DNA of 64,000 bases from Lachnospiraceae bacterium (GTDB lineage: Bacteria > Bacillota > Clostridia > Lachnospirales > Lachnospiraceae): assembly GCA_902363445.1 (NCBI GenBank), contig CABJAB010000003.1, forward strand, positions 310,001 to 374,000, written 5' to 3'. The notes beneath the pieces were generated by a model. The model saw only the letters and a program-made list of their open reading frames with translations. It was not told the DNA's origin and made no database searches. The position numbers were made by a program, and so were the translations under genes. Below, piece after piece: positions 10,013 through 18,794 of the stretch (position 1 is the first letter of the stretch; each line of letters opens with the position of its first letter).

Positions 10013-10041
10013 ATTATAACACCTAATTCATCATTCAGCAA
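10013..10041 (-). promoter_or_regulatory. Internal sigma-A promoter upstream of rfbC
   Basis: On the minus strand, TTGCTG (10036-10041) is separated by 17 bp from TATAAT (10013-10018). The -10 is extended by TG one base upstream. It sits in the 103-bp gap between the DUF2142 stop and rfbC, so rfbC, the exporter and the downstream glycosyltransferases may be transcribed independently of the main operon promoter. Confidence 0.6.
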
Positions 10042-10063
10042 GAAGGGAGCTTATTATCATTTT

Positions 10064-12058
10064 CTAAACACAAAATTTTAAATAGAAATTTCCCCATAGC
10101 ATTGCAAGAAGCAAGCCGCTGGAGCAAGCCAATACTATCATGCTAAAGGTCTTTTGACTTATCTTCAGCGAAATATACTCTCCGTTCATGCACAGGTATA
10201 CTAACAGAAGCAAAGGAATATAATATCTCCCCTGCACTCCTTCAATGACAGTGCTTCCTGGAACCGTAAAAGCAAGATACATTGACGTCCAGATCAAAAC
10301 AACCGCCATAGACGCACATATGAACATCCACAGTTTTTTTCCAGCCGTCAGCTGATAGGACACATTCTGAGGCCTGTCTGTCATCGCTATAATTACAGCA
10401 TAGAAAAAAGTAAAGTATCCAAAGCCTGCCAAACCAATATGCCCCAGTTCCCGAAAAACTGACAAACCAGCAAAATATTCCGGCAAGGTCGCCCAAATAT
10501 TCTTGATCAAAATCCCTGCGTACGCCAGTGGATTTCCCAAAATAAGGCTCATCTGTTTTGCTACACTTACATCGCCTCCCCTGGTATCTCCTGAAATATC
10601 CGGCGAAATAAGTTCCGGCAATACGAAAGTAGACATCAGCGCTAGAAAAAGAAGGACAACGCCAATACGCATCCAATATTTCTGTTTCTTATTCTTAAAA
10701 CGTTCATCTGGTATCAGGAAAAAAAGAAGCACTATCGGAGCATATACGGCTTTCGGAAGAATACCCCATATAAATACAATCCCTGTCAGTAAATAAGTCT
10801 TCCAGGAAATGCTTCCCTCCGTTTTTGCAGTTTCCTTAAATATTAATGCGATTCCTAAACTGACAAACGCGATAACAGTCGGATCGCATGAATAGCATCC
10901 CGCCAAAAATATCGTTGTGGGCATTAAACCAATAACCGTTAAAATCCTTTTCCCTATCGGTATTATCCGAATCGCGAAGAACATCACAATACAATATACC
11001 AGAAGACCGGCCAATCGGCCCATTTGATATAACGCCGAAAACGAAAGGCCAAAAAATCGGCAGATTTTCATCACAAATGCAGGAAACGCATAGGCCGTAG
11101 ATGCAAACTCCGCATCTTGTCCCAGTATCAATATGTTCCCGCCTTCATATTTGGCATTTTGATTCATATACTCTGTCTGCTCTGATTTTTCCTCTTTAGA
11201 CTGCGGGAGATTAAATGGCCAAGTCTCAATACCGCATGTAAAGTACGCATTTGTATTTTCTGATATCCACTCTCCTCCCGGATAAAGAGAAATCTGATAT
11301 GCCCTTTGAAAATGAGTTTCTTCATCCCATCCGATTTTATTGGCAGGCATCATAATTATCATCAAAGTCCCTATGAGCAGAGATATCCCCAAAAATCCAT
11401 ATTCTATTCTTCTGCCGAGAAATTCATGAAATACAAAAGCACCGATCAATAAAATTCCGATCACCAGCATAAAGCAAATTCTGTACCCATTAATGGGAAG
11501 TGAATTGTTTACGTAAAAGCCTGTAATAGTCAAAGGCATTTTCCCCAAATCTAAATATGTGATGCCTTCCTCTAAAAGCAATGGAGTATCCGTATACAAC
11601 TCAATGGAATCCACTTTTTTTCCTATATTGATTACGGATTGGCGGATAAGCGTACTGTTTTTATCAATAAATTCATATTTTTCTTCCTTTCCTAATTCAC
11701 TGTGATAATTAATGGTCACTTTCATATCCATAAGACCTTCATAGTCGTAACTATAGGAAAACTTATCCACATATTTTCCCTTCAAATCTATACGAAAAAG
11801 TCCGCTCTCTCCGTTGAATTCATATCCCTTCTCTGTTTTATTGAAACTGACCGCCTCAATATTATCCGAGTTCACTGCATGTATGCCTTTATCCTCATTT
11901 GAAAGCCGAAAATACGGAAGACAGTTTACCAATTCTACTAAAACGACTAGAAACATGATAAAAGCAAATCCCAAAACCAACTTTTTCCATGTGGAAGCTG
12001 CATTCATATTACTAACCGCTGTTTTCAGTTTTCGTCTGACTTTATTTTTCATATCCAT
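10064..12058 (-). CDS. DUF2142-family membrane protein with N-terminal extracytoplasmic domain
   Basis: The 664-residue protein has an anchor helix near the N-terminus, then about 140 beta-rich residues predicted outside, then about ten helices. DUF2142 hallmarks are present: an acidic-His motif GWDEETHFQRA after the second helix, LMPTTIFLAGCYSCDPTV in mid-protein, and EGVQGRYYIPLLLL before the C-terminus. The ATG at 12058 has GGGAG six bases upstream and is preferred over a GTG eight codons earlier. DUF2142 proteins occur in polysaccharide loci and are thought to be GT-C-like, but the reaction is not established to my knowledge. One of three in this locus; the next paralogue is immediately upstream. 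Confidence 0.75.
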   Translation of the reverse strand: MDMKNKVRRKLKTAVSNMNAASTWKKLVLGFAFIMFLVVLVELVNCLPYFRLSNEDKGIHAVNSDNIEAVSFNKTEKGYEFNGESGLFRIDLKGKYVDKFSYSYDYEGLMDMKVTINYHSELGKEEKYEFIDKNSTLIRQSVINIGKKVDSIELYTDTPLLLEEGITYLDLGKMPLTITGFYVNNSLPINGYRICFMLVIGILLIGAFVFHEFLGRRIEYGFLGISLLIGTLMIIMMPANKIGWDEETHFQRAYQISLYPGGEWISENTNAYFTCGIETWPFNLPQSKEEKSEQTEYMNQNAKYEGGNILILGQDAEFASTAYAFPAFVMKICRFFGLSFSALYQMGRLAGLLVYCIVMFFAIRIIPIGKRILTVIGLMPTTIFLAGCYSCDPTVIAFVSLGIALIFKETAKTEGSISWKTYLLTGIVFIWGILPKAVYAPIVLLFFLIPDERFKNKKQKYWMRIGVVLLFLALMSTFVLPELISPDISGDTRGGDVSVAKQMSLILGNPLAYAGILIKNIWATLPEYFAGLSVFRELGHIGLAGFGYFTFFYAVIIAMTDRPQNVSYQLTAGKKLWMFICASMAVVLIWTSMYLAFTVPGSTVIEGVQGRYYIPLLLLVYLCMNGEYISLKISQKTFSMIVLACSSGLLLAMLWGNFYLKFCV

Positions 12059-12119
12059 ATTTATCTCCCAAATCTTCTTCACGCAAATGCGGCATATTAG
12101 TTCGGAACTGTATAATAAC

Positions 12120-13685
12120 TCAGGCTAATGATACAGCCACTATCTTCTGAATTACTAAAACATTTAAAAAAACACTAGCAAAAATAATCCATTTATCTAT
12201 ATTCTGTCGAATCACCACTTTCCTATTTCTGACTGCCAGCAAAAAAAGAGGCAGTACAGGCAGAAAATATCTTCCTTGAATCCCCTCTATAAAACCATAG
12301 CTGGCGGGTGTCCAGCCCAAAAGCATAGATAATGCGACTAGAAATATAGTCCCTGTGCATAATACGATACACCAACCTCTTTCACCACTATGCATCATAT
12401 AAACATCATCCTGAGTTTTTAAGCAAGAGAAAAACAAAAGAAAGGAAAACGCAATAATCGGCGCTTCTCCAATACAAATGTTCCTCCAACTAAGTTCATA
12501 ACCGATCATATGAGAAATATAGAATCCCGTATATTCCCTGATGGTATTAAAAATCAGGAACACGAATCTCGCCGGATCGGAAAGAAGCATTTGTGCGGTA
12601 TAGCCAGGTTCCCCCGCCCAAGAAATATAATTTTCTCCCGTTCCAATGTATCCGGACAACGCCGCCATATTATTAATCAAAAGAGAGGCAGCGGCAGCTC
12701 CCAGGACCATAACAGCAGACATCCAATAGAACCTTTTTGTCTTAAATTTAATTTTGGGAATCAAAAGGCAAAGGCCGCCCAATAAAATATATACAGTTTT
12801 ACACGGCGCTAACAGCCCCAGCAAAACTGCAAGAACTGCCACTTCTTTTTTCCCAATTGTCTCTTTCACATAGGCATATCTAAAGCATACAGCTGTGAAC
12901 AAAAGGGACAGTCCCAGGGTCATGGCATCATAAGACATAGAAGAGATCAGCTCCAAGGTCATCGGGAGCATTGAGACAGTAAATAGGATCATTTTACCAA
13001 AGGGAATCCATTTGACAGCCAAATAGCCGCATAAAATAAACACCAGCAAATTCATCAGCCGGCCCAAAAACATAGTCATGACCCATCCCAGTCCAAAGGT
13101 TCTCCCCAAAGTGATGCCGACCGCCTGAGGAAAGTAAGGAATTGGACTTGTATCCATCAGCTTATAGTCAAAACTGACACTCTCTGATTCCTTACATGTC
13201 TTAAACAAATTATCCGTAATCGTCTTATAATTTTCTTTTGTATTCAAATGAGTAAAAGGAGCTTCCGCATCCTCTTTCCTCATATATACATGTCCGTTCT
13301 CATCAACAGATTTTTTTCCCATAACCACGTTGGACCATTTATAAGCAGTCGCGTAATGAGCGATCTCGTCGGGAGCCGTAAGAGGCGGCAGCAAGAACAT
13401 ATAGATAAACCCTGCTGCTGTACAACAGATTAAAAACAACTTTTCCAGCTTTATTTTTTCACTTTTTATAAAATATGCTAAAAGGCCAAAGCTAAAAAGC
13501 AGAAAAATCAATGTCATACCACAATAAAGAAAAACCAGCCGGCTGCTATAAGACGCCAAAGCTGGATAGATACACGCTTTTATAGCAGTAAACCATAAAG
13601 CGAGCGCAAGTAAAAAACCACCGCTCCAAAACAGCCATGTTCTCTTTTCTGTGACCTTGTTCAAAATATTTCGGAATTTTTCCAT
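12120..13685 (-). CDS. DUF2142-family membrane protein (short form)
   Basis: At 521 residues this is the most compact of the three DUF2142 proteins here and lacks the large extracytoplasmic insert between helices 1 and 2. It keeps the motifs LTAPDEIAHYATAY, SMLPMTLELISSMSYDAMTLG and IEGIQGRYFLPVLPL. About eleven helices are predicted. The acidic-His motif after an early helix sits where GT-C enzymes place their catalytic acid, so a role as membrane glycosyltransferase using a lipid-linked donor is plausible but inferred. It lies between the GT2 gene at 13705 and the larger DUF2142 gene at 10064. Confidence 0.75.
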   Translation of the reverse strand: MEKFRNILNKVTEKRTWLFWSGGFLLALALWFTAIKACIYPALASYSSRLVFLYCGMTLIFLLFSFGLLAYFIKSEKIKLEKLFLICCTAAGFIYMFLLPPLTAPDEIAHYATAYKWSNVVMGKKSVDENGHVYMRKEDAEAPFTHLNTKENYKTITDNLFKTCKESESVSFDYKLMDTSPIPYFPQAVGITLGRTFGLGWVMTMFLGRLMNLLVFILCGYLAVKWIPFGKMILFTVSMLPMTLELISSMSYDAMTLGLSLLFTAVCFRYAYVKETIGKKEVAVLAVLLGLLAPCKTVYILLGGLCLLIPKIKFKTKRFYWMSAVMVLGAAAASLLINNMAALSGYIGTGENYISWAGEPGYTAQMLLSDPARFVFLIFNTIREYTGFYISHMIGYELSWRNICIGEAPIIAFSFLLFFSCLKTQDDVYMMHSGERGWCIVLCTGTIFLVALSMLLGWTPASYGFIEGIQGRYFLPVLPLFLLAVRNRKVVIRQNIDKWIIFASVFLNVLVIQKIVAVSLA

Positions 13686-13704
13686 TTATCTATCTACCTG
13701 CCAA

Positions 13705-14535
13705 TCACTTTTTTCTGGCATTCACCTTCAGATATATCTGAATCAATTCATTTCTCGCATGGCGAATCATCATACTGACCCAAAGCTCAAATCGGTTCAG
13801 ATGGACGGCCCCCAGCGCGTTATGCTTTTTCAGCAGATTTTTATGTTCCAGATTATAGGTCTTCCTGTCATCATTGATCAGATTCCCCGTATTGGAATCG
13901 TTCCGGACCCGGAATCCGTTCAGCTCTTCATGAATCACATAAATCTTTCCCAGACAGGCCATCCGAAGCCACATATCAAAGTCCAGGATATAGGGAAATT
14001 TAGGATCAAATCCTCCTGCTCTCTCATAGGAACTCCTCGGGAACAGCGTATTGCAGGGAGCGCCAAAGAAGCTCTTGAATATCAGCGCCCGCTTGGCCAC
14101 CTTCCTGCCCTCTAAGAGTCCTGCCTTCGGATAACGTTTAAAACACCCTGTCCGTACCCCGTTTTCATCAATCAGGGCCGTGTCGCTCATCACCAGCGTC
14201 ACATCCGGATGCTTCAAAAGCGCTCCAAGCTCTTTTTTAATACTGTCCGCATACAGGATATCATCTGCACAGACCAGCTTGATATAATCTCCCTTCGCTT
14301 CCGTCAGACACTTGTTCCAGTTACCGGTCATGCCCAGATTCTTTTCATTCTGGACCAAGCGCATTCTGGGATCTTCGATGTTCTTCACGATTTCCACCGT
14401 ATCGTCCTTAGAACAATCGTCCACCACGACTAACTCAATATTCTTATAGTTCTGATCCAATATGGATTCAATGGTCTTCTTTATATAAACCGCGCTGTTA
14501 TAAGCCGGAATACATACGCTCACTAAAGGCATCAT
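13705..14535 (-). CDS. GT2 family glycosyltransferase
   Basis: This 276-residue single-domain enzyme has the GT-A fold: PLVSVCIPAYNSAVYIKKTIESIL, VVDDCSKDDTVE, KLVCADD as the metal-binding segment, and FDPKFPYILDFDMWLRMA near the acceptor side. There are no transmembrane helices, so it should act at the inner membrane face on a lipid-linked intermediate. Its start overlaps the end of the DUF2304 gene by 4 bp, indicating translational coupling. It is the last gene of the more GC-rich block; the DUF2142 genes after it look clearly more AT-rich. Sugar specificity cannot be assigned. Confidence 0.88.
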   Translation of the reverse strand: MMPLVSVCIPAYNSAVYIKKTIESILDQNYKNIELVVVDDCSKDDTVEIVKNIEDPRMRLVQNEKNLGMTGNWNKCLTEAKGDYIKLVCADDILYADSIKKELGALLKHPDVTLVMSDTALIDENGVRTGCFKRYPKAGLLEGRKVAKRALIFKSFFGAPCNTLFPRSSYERAGGFDPKFPYILDFDMWLRMACLGKIYVIHEELNGFRVRNDSNTGNLINDDRKTYNLEHKNLLKKHNALGAVHLNRFELWVSMMIRHARNELIQIYLKVNARKK

Positions 14536-14903
14536 TTCTCTGGCTCCTTATCCTGTTCCTTAAGTCTCTTCTCTGATTCATTATCATCCAGCGCAATCTT
14601 CTGCACCAGCTCTTTCATCTTGGTCTCCAGCTGGGAAATCCGGATCGACATGGAGAAATTCTTTACCAAAAGCAGGAAGATCATCAGCAGAAAAATGAAA
14701 TTCGCAGTGGACATGGTCCCCACCAATCCTGACAGCCAATCCGCCGCTTTCGGGAAAACGCTGAAGATCACCAGCAGCACGGCAAAGAACACCCAAAACA
14801 TAGAATCCTCGATCTGCGCCTTGGCCTGGCGTATTTTTCTCATCATCAGCAGCAAGACAAGAAGGGACATCAAAATCAAGATCACCCGCAGTACCGTCGT
14901 CAT
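14532..14903 (-). CDS. DUF2304 small membrane protein
   Basis: The 123-residue protein has three hydrophobic helices (about 4-20, 36-56 and 67-86) followed by a charged, coiled-coil-like tail with a heptad-like run from about residue 90. This size and layout match DUF2304, a family usually encoded beside polyprenyl-phosphate glycosyltransferases. Here its start overlaps the DPM1-like gene by 4 bp and its stop overlaps the next GT2 gene by 4 bp, so all three are probably made in fixed ratio. The inferred role is membrane anchor or partner for the soluble DPM1-like enzyme; it has no catalytic motif. Confidence 0.75.
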   Translation of the reverse strand: MTTVLRVILILMSLLVLLLMMRKIRQAKAQIEDSMFWVFFAVLLVIFSVFPKAADWLSGLVGTMSTANFIFLLMIFLLLVKNFSMSIRISQLETKMKELVQKIALDDNESEKRLKEQDKEPEK

Positions 14904-15640
14904 CGTTCATCTCCTCCATTCTTCCTGCGGTAACGCTTATCCCGCTTTCTGAAATTCTGAATCAGTAAAATGGAAAACAGCATCTTGCTCATATATTTCG
15001 CCGCGTTCACCGGATTCAGATAACTTTCTCCGGCGATGCGCTCATCCATTTTCACCTGGACCTCCGCCACCTTGGCACCCTGCTTCAGCAAATATGAAAT
15101 TGTATCCGGCTCCGGCCCATAATTCAGGCTCAGGGCAAATTCCTCCATCATCCGTCGGCTGAACATCCGCATCCCGGATGTCGGATCTTTTATCCTCACA
15201 CCGGTCGTCAGCCGAATGGCGGCAGAAATCAGATTGCTCCCCAACATCCTCATGGTCTTTGGTTTCTTTTCCGATACAAACCGGGAACCAATGACGATAT
15301 CATATCCCTCATCCATCTTATCCCGCATCGTCTGTATGAATTCCGGCCGGTGCTGCCCGTCCCCATCAAACTGGATAGCATACTGATAGTGATTCCGGTA
15401 AGCATACTTTAGGCCTGCCTGGAAACCTCCGGCCAGCCCAAGATTCACCGGCAGATCCAGAAGGTGATACCCCCTTTTCCTGCAAATCTCAGCTGTCTTA
15501 TCCTTTGAGCCGTCGTTGACCACCACATAATCAAACTGGGGATAATGAAAAATCAGGTTGTCCACCACCCGCTCGATATTCTTCTCTTCATTATAGGCCG
15601 GTATTACGATCAGGACGTCTGCCATCATTTGTTCCTCCAA
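14900..15640 (-). CDS. DPM1-like polyprenyl-phosphate glycosyltransferase (GT2)
   Basis: The 246-residue protein has a GT2 domain of the dolichyl-phosphate mannose synthase type: VLIVIPAYNEEKNIERVVDNL, VVNDGSKDKTAEICR, LPVNLGLAGGFQAGLKYA, FDGDGQH for the metal, and VIGSRF. Such enzymes load a nucleotide sugar onto undecaprenyl phosphate, producing donors for GT-C enzymes outside the membrane, which fits the DUF2142/GT-C-like proteins in this locus. It has no transmembrane helix of its own, and the DUF2304 protein encoded 4 bp into its end probably anchors it. Start codons at 15640 or five codons later are both possible. Confidence 0.87.
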   Translation of the reverse strand: MEEQMMADVLIVIPAYNEEKNIERVVDNLIFHYPQFDYVVVNDGSKDKTAEICRKRGYHLLDLPVNLGLAGGFQAGLKYAYRNHYQYAIQFDGDGQHRPEFIQTMRDKMDEGYDIVIGSRFVSEKKPKTMRMLGSNLISAAIRLTTGVRIKDPTSGMRMFSRRMMEEFALSLNYGPEPDTISYLLKQGAKVAEVQVKMDERIAGESYLNPVNAAKYMSKMLFSILLIQNFRKRDKRYRRKNGGDER

Positions 15641-16620
15641 TAATTCTTATTCATACTGCAGGACAGCACCATTTTAACAGGAAGCTTTTTGTATCGTTTT
15701 CCAAGCAGATATCCTGTATATTTGCAGGCTGTAGTTAATATCATTCCGGGAATCAGATAAATCCGCCCGCATCTGGCCAAATATTTCATGGTATTCATCA
15801 CCAGCGCAAAGCCCTCCCGTTCTGAGCGGATCCCCTGGAATACCTCCGGATGCTCCGCCTGAGATACGGCCAGATCGAAATTCCTCTGAAGCTGTACCTT
15901 ATTGGACAGATTATGAGAATGGATGACCCGGGCGCCTGCGGCATAAGCCACTGCATATCCCGCCTGTACTGCTCTCCCGGCAAATATCATATCTTCATTG
16001 AAAATGGTCTTTTCCGGAAATCCCCCCTGCAATAAAAATAAATCTTTTCGATAAGCGGCGCAGACATTGGACGCAAAAAAAGTCTTTATTCCCAAAGACG
16101 GTATGTCTTCTTTTGTTTTAATACGGGACTGCGCCGGATAATTAAAGCTCCTGGTATACCGTTCAACAGGTCTGCAGTCTTTTTCAGGCATCTGGCGTCC
16201 GTAACTTAGGATGATCTCTGTTTCTCCCAGGTTCCCCGCTGATGCACCACAGAACTCCCCAAAAAAAGGTTCCGTCAGCATTTCTATCATATGGTCGTCT
16301 TCCGGTACGGCATCCTGCGTCATATATACTACGACTTCTCCATCACAATATTCCATCCCTTTGTTTCTGGTGCCGCCGTGATCAAATTCATCCTGCGAAA
16401 GAAAATGACACTCCGCCGGTATATCGCTTTCCAATATCCACCGTTCCAGCTGTGCTCCGTGATTTTCTCCTGAAGCATCGCCAGGGTCTGTGATCATCAG
16501 GACGATCTTATCTGGTTTTCTGCACTGTCTGTTCAGCATATGAAGCAAATGTCCCAATTTTCCGTCCGGTTTATAAACGGGTATCACCACATCTATCTTC
16601 CCTATTTTTTCCTCTGTCAT
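15625..16620 (-). CDS. GT2 glycosyltransferase, rhamnosyltransferase-like
   Basis: The 331-residue enzyme has the RfbF/WbbL-like form of GT2: IDVVIPVYKPDGKL, FLSQDEFDHGGTRNKGMEY, VVYMTQDAVPED as the metal-binding segment, FFASNVCAAYRKDLF, and NEDMIFAGRAVQAGY. The start is the ATG at 16620, which overlaps the flippase stop in a four-base ATGA arrangement; a longer reading frame upstream is only an overlap with the flippase gene. The resemblance to rhamnosyltransferases, together with rfbC in the locus, makes L-rhamnose a reasonable but unproven donor. Confidence 0.83.
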   Translation of the reverse strand: MTEEKIGKIDVVIPVYKPDGKLGHLLHMLNRQCRKPDKIVLMITDPGDASGENHGAQLERWILESDIPAECHFLSQDEFDHGGTRNKGMEYCDGEVVVYMTQDAVPEDDHMIEMLTEPFFGEFCGASAGNLGETEIILSYGRQMPEKDCRPVERYTRSFNYPAQSRIKTKEDIPSLGIKTFFASNVCAAYRKDLFLLQGGFPEKTIFNEDMIFAGRAVQAGYAVAYAAGARVIHSHNLSNKVQLQRNFDLAVSQAEHPEVFQGIRSEREGFALVMNTMKYLARCGRIYLIPGMILTTACKYTGYLLGKRYKKLPVKMVLSCSMNKNYWRNK

Positions 16621-17912
16621 ATTTCGCCTCCAGACAGGTTGCTCGCTTTCCGATACTGAAACCAAATATTTCCGAAAAACAGCGCCGCCAGAACCCCCAT
16701 CACCAGTGTGTAGCAGACTGCTCCGCCCAAGATTCCCAGGCGCTTCACCAGCACAGGCGCCGCAATCACTGCAAGAACAAAGGCAGTTCCATAGCATACC
16801 AGAATCTGGGTCTGCCGCCGCATGGTGGTCAATGCATAATAAAGCAGCATGACCGCCGCATTGAATCCTCCGCCGAGAATCAAAATGACCAGCGCGCCCC
16901 GATACGGCGTCAGATCATGGCCAAATATCAGAGAAAGCACCGGAATCCCCAGAAGGAACGCGCCCAGACAACATATTGCCGTCAGCGCCAAGATCCCCAA
17001 AAGGAGTTTACTCACAATCTGCTTGAATTTTTTCCATTCTCCTGCTTCATAGCTGCTTCCCATGGTCGTCAGGAGCGGCTTGAACATGAAGCCGCTCAAA
17101 AGGTTAATGGTCGAGGTAGGCAGGTAGATGTCCGTATAGTATGTGACCGCCTCTTCTGTCATATGGGCGTCAATGGCATATTTGGCTGCGTTGCAGATAT
17201 AAAGATACAGGAAACTGCCTATAAAAAGAAAAAAGCAGTCTCTCAGCAGATGGTACACCCTGCTCCACGCGTGAGAGAGGCGGAGCGGCTCAAACTCCCG
17301 TATCATCACCAAGTCAAAGACCGCAAATGCAAATACCGCGGCAGCTACCGCGGCGGCGCTTGCCGCAACAATATCTTTTGATAGGATCACCACAAGGATG
17401 AACACTCCTCCGGAAAAAGCGGTCCGGAAAGCCATGGACTTTCCGGCGATGTCCAGCCGCCCCTGTCTGTGGAATTCTCCTTCAAACACATCTGCGACAC
17501 CATCTATCAGCTTATAAAAACACATGAGGAGTATCACGGCCGCTTTTACTGCAGAGGGCTTGCTCACAAAGACATAGACAAATCCCGCCGCCGCCATCGC
17601 CGCGCTTGTGATCATCCTGGCTGAAAGATATTCGGGAAAAGAATATTGGCGGCTCACATCTGTGACATGAAAAGGGCGCACTTCATAATAGCCGATCGTA
17701 AGCAGCATCTGCCCTGTTGTAAAAGCAATAGAAAAAATACCGCCGTAGAATTCTCCCGTGGCTCTCGCCGCCACTGCAAAAAGCAGGATGCTGGACAGCG
17801 CGAACAGCAGGCTTCCTGTCATATTCCAAATGACGTTCTTTTTTCCCTGGTTCTTTCCATTCCCCAATATCAGGGCTTTCCATTTACTCATATTATTCTT
17901 ATTCTCTCCCAT
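16617..17912 (-). CDS. Polysaccharide flippase-like membrane protein (MOP superfamily)
   Basis: This protein of about 431 residues has roughly twelve hydrophobic helices and the layout of oligosaccharide flippases (Wzx): NVIWNMTGSLLFALSSILLFAVAARATG at the N-terminus, a long polar loop after helix 4, and RDCFFLFIGSFLYLYICNAAKYAID in the middle. It would move a lipid-linked oligosaccharide across the membrane. The start is uncertain: a TTG at 17927 and ATGs at 17912 and 17891 are all possible, and the gene overlaps the end of licD. It is notable that the same locus also encodes an ABC polysaccharide exporter. Confidence 0.8.
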   Translation of the reverse strand: MGENKNNMSKWKALILGNGKNQGKKNVIWNMTGSLLFALSSILLFAVAARATGEFYGGIFSIAFTTGQMLLTIGYYEVRPFHVTDVSRQYSFPEYLSARMITSAAMAAAGFVYVFVSKPSAVKAAVILLMCFYKLIDGVADVFEGEFHRQGRLDIAGKSMAFRTAFSGGVFILVVILSKDIVAASAAAVAAAVFAFAVFDLVMIREFEPLRLSHAWSRVYHLLRDCFFLFIGSFLYLYICNAAKYAIDAHMTEEAVTYYTDIYLPTSTINLLSGFMFKPLLTTMGSSYEAGEWKKFKQIVSKLLLGILALTAICCLGAFLLGIPVLSLIFGHDLTPYRGALVILILGGGFNAAVMLLYYALTTMRRQTQILVCYGTAFVLAVIAAPVLVKRLGILGGAVCYTLVMGVLAALFFGNIWFQYRKASNLSGGEI

Positions 17913-18756
17913 ATTCTCCGAAATCAAGCTGATACGGATAGTGGTTCTTGCGCTTCTCCACCGGGGGGAGCGTCATAAAATCAGGATGCATCTGGGAAAG
18001 CATTTTCTCGATATGATTCGGAAAATTCAATTTTATATCCTCAAAGGGCTCCTGCCTGAGCGGATACAGGTCCTTTTTCTCTATCGTATTCCAGAACCTG
18101 TCCGTATCACATAGATAACTCAGCCGTCCCGTCTCTCTATCTTGATACCGGGTCATGGCCGCTTTACACTTCTGATATATCTTTTTCTTAGAAAACCCGA
18201 AAACTTTAAGAAACAGATGTGCAGCCCGGCAGACAGCCCTCTCGACCGCCACTTTAAAACCGCTTCCCAATATCACCGGCTTCGGCATACAGCGCAATAT
18301 GAGGATCTTGCTCCAAAACCACGCGTCTCTTGCCTGCTTCCGGTATTCCTTATCATCATCGGATACGTTGTCAAAGGGATAAATATCCAGGAAGATACCC
18401 AGCTCGCAGTCAATATCCCGGAGGGCTTCTTCCCTGAATTTTGTCCCCTTCAGCATCCAGCGTGTGGTGGTCAGGGGATAATTTTCATCATACTCTGCAT
18501 TCATCACCGTGTATTTTTCTCCGAACTCTTCTTTGGCGGCTTGGATGAATTTCTCATAATCCTTCCGTGGAAGACATACGTCTATGTCGTCGTCCCACGG
18601 GATAAATCCCTGATGGCGCAGCGCCCCGATGGCCGTCCCGGCAAAAGAAAAATAGGTCAGCTCATATTTACCGCAAAGGTATAGAAAGTCCTTTAAAATC
18701 CCAAGCTCGATCCTTTGAAGAGTTTTAAGTGTCGAATCGTCGTATTCCTTGAACAT
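17899..18756 (-). CDS. LicD-family phosphotransferase
   Basis: The 285-residue protein carries the LicD signature: SFAGTAIGALRHQGFIPWDDDIDVCLPRKDYEKF, with the DDDID triad that binds metal in this nucleotidyltransferase-fold family. LicD enzymes transfer phosphocholine, or a similar phospho-alcohol, from a CDP-activated donor to a glycan. The gene upstream encodes a LicC-like nucleotidyltransferase fused to a PLP enzyme, the expected source of such a donor. The 3' end overlaps the flippase start. I infer that the polysaccharide carries a phospho-amino-alcohol; which one is discussed in the findings. Confidence 0.9.
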   Translation of the reverse strand: MFKEYDDSTLKTLQRIELGILKDFLYLCGKYELTYFSFAGTAIGALRHQGFIPWDDDIDVCLPRKDYEKFIQAAKEEFGEKYTVMNAEYDENYPLTTTRWMLKGTKFREEALRDIDCELGIFLDIYPFDNVSDDDKEYRKQARDAWFWSKILILRCMPKPVILGSGFKVAVERAVCRAAHLFLKVFGFSKKKIYQKCKAAMTRYQDRETGRLSYLCDTDRFWNTIEKKDLYPLRQEPFEDIKLNFPNHIEKMLSQMHPDFMTLPPVEKRKNHYPYQLDFGEYGRE

Positions 18757-18794
18757 ATCATGTGCTCCGTTCCCTGTCCGGATCTACGCCTTCC

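Noticed and set aside
16617..16797. Longer N-terminus for the rhamnosyltransferase-like protein (start at 16797)
   Set aside because: The extra 59 codons lie inside the flippase gene and read as Cys/Gly-rich non-family sequence; ATG 16620 gives the standard start.
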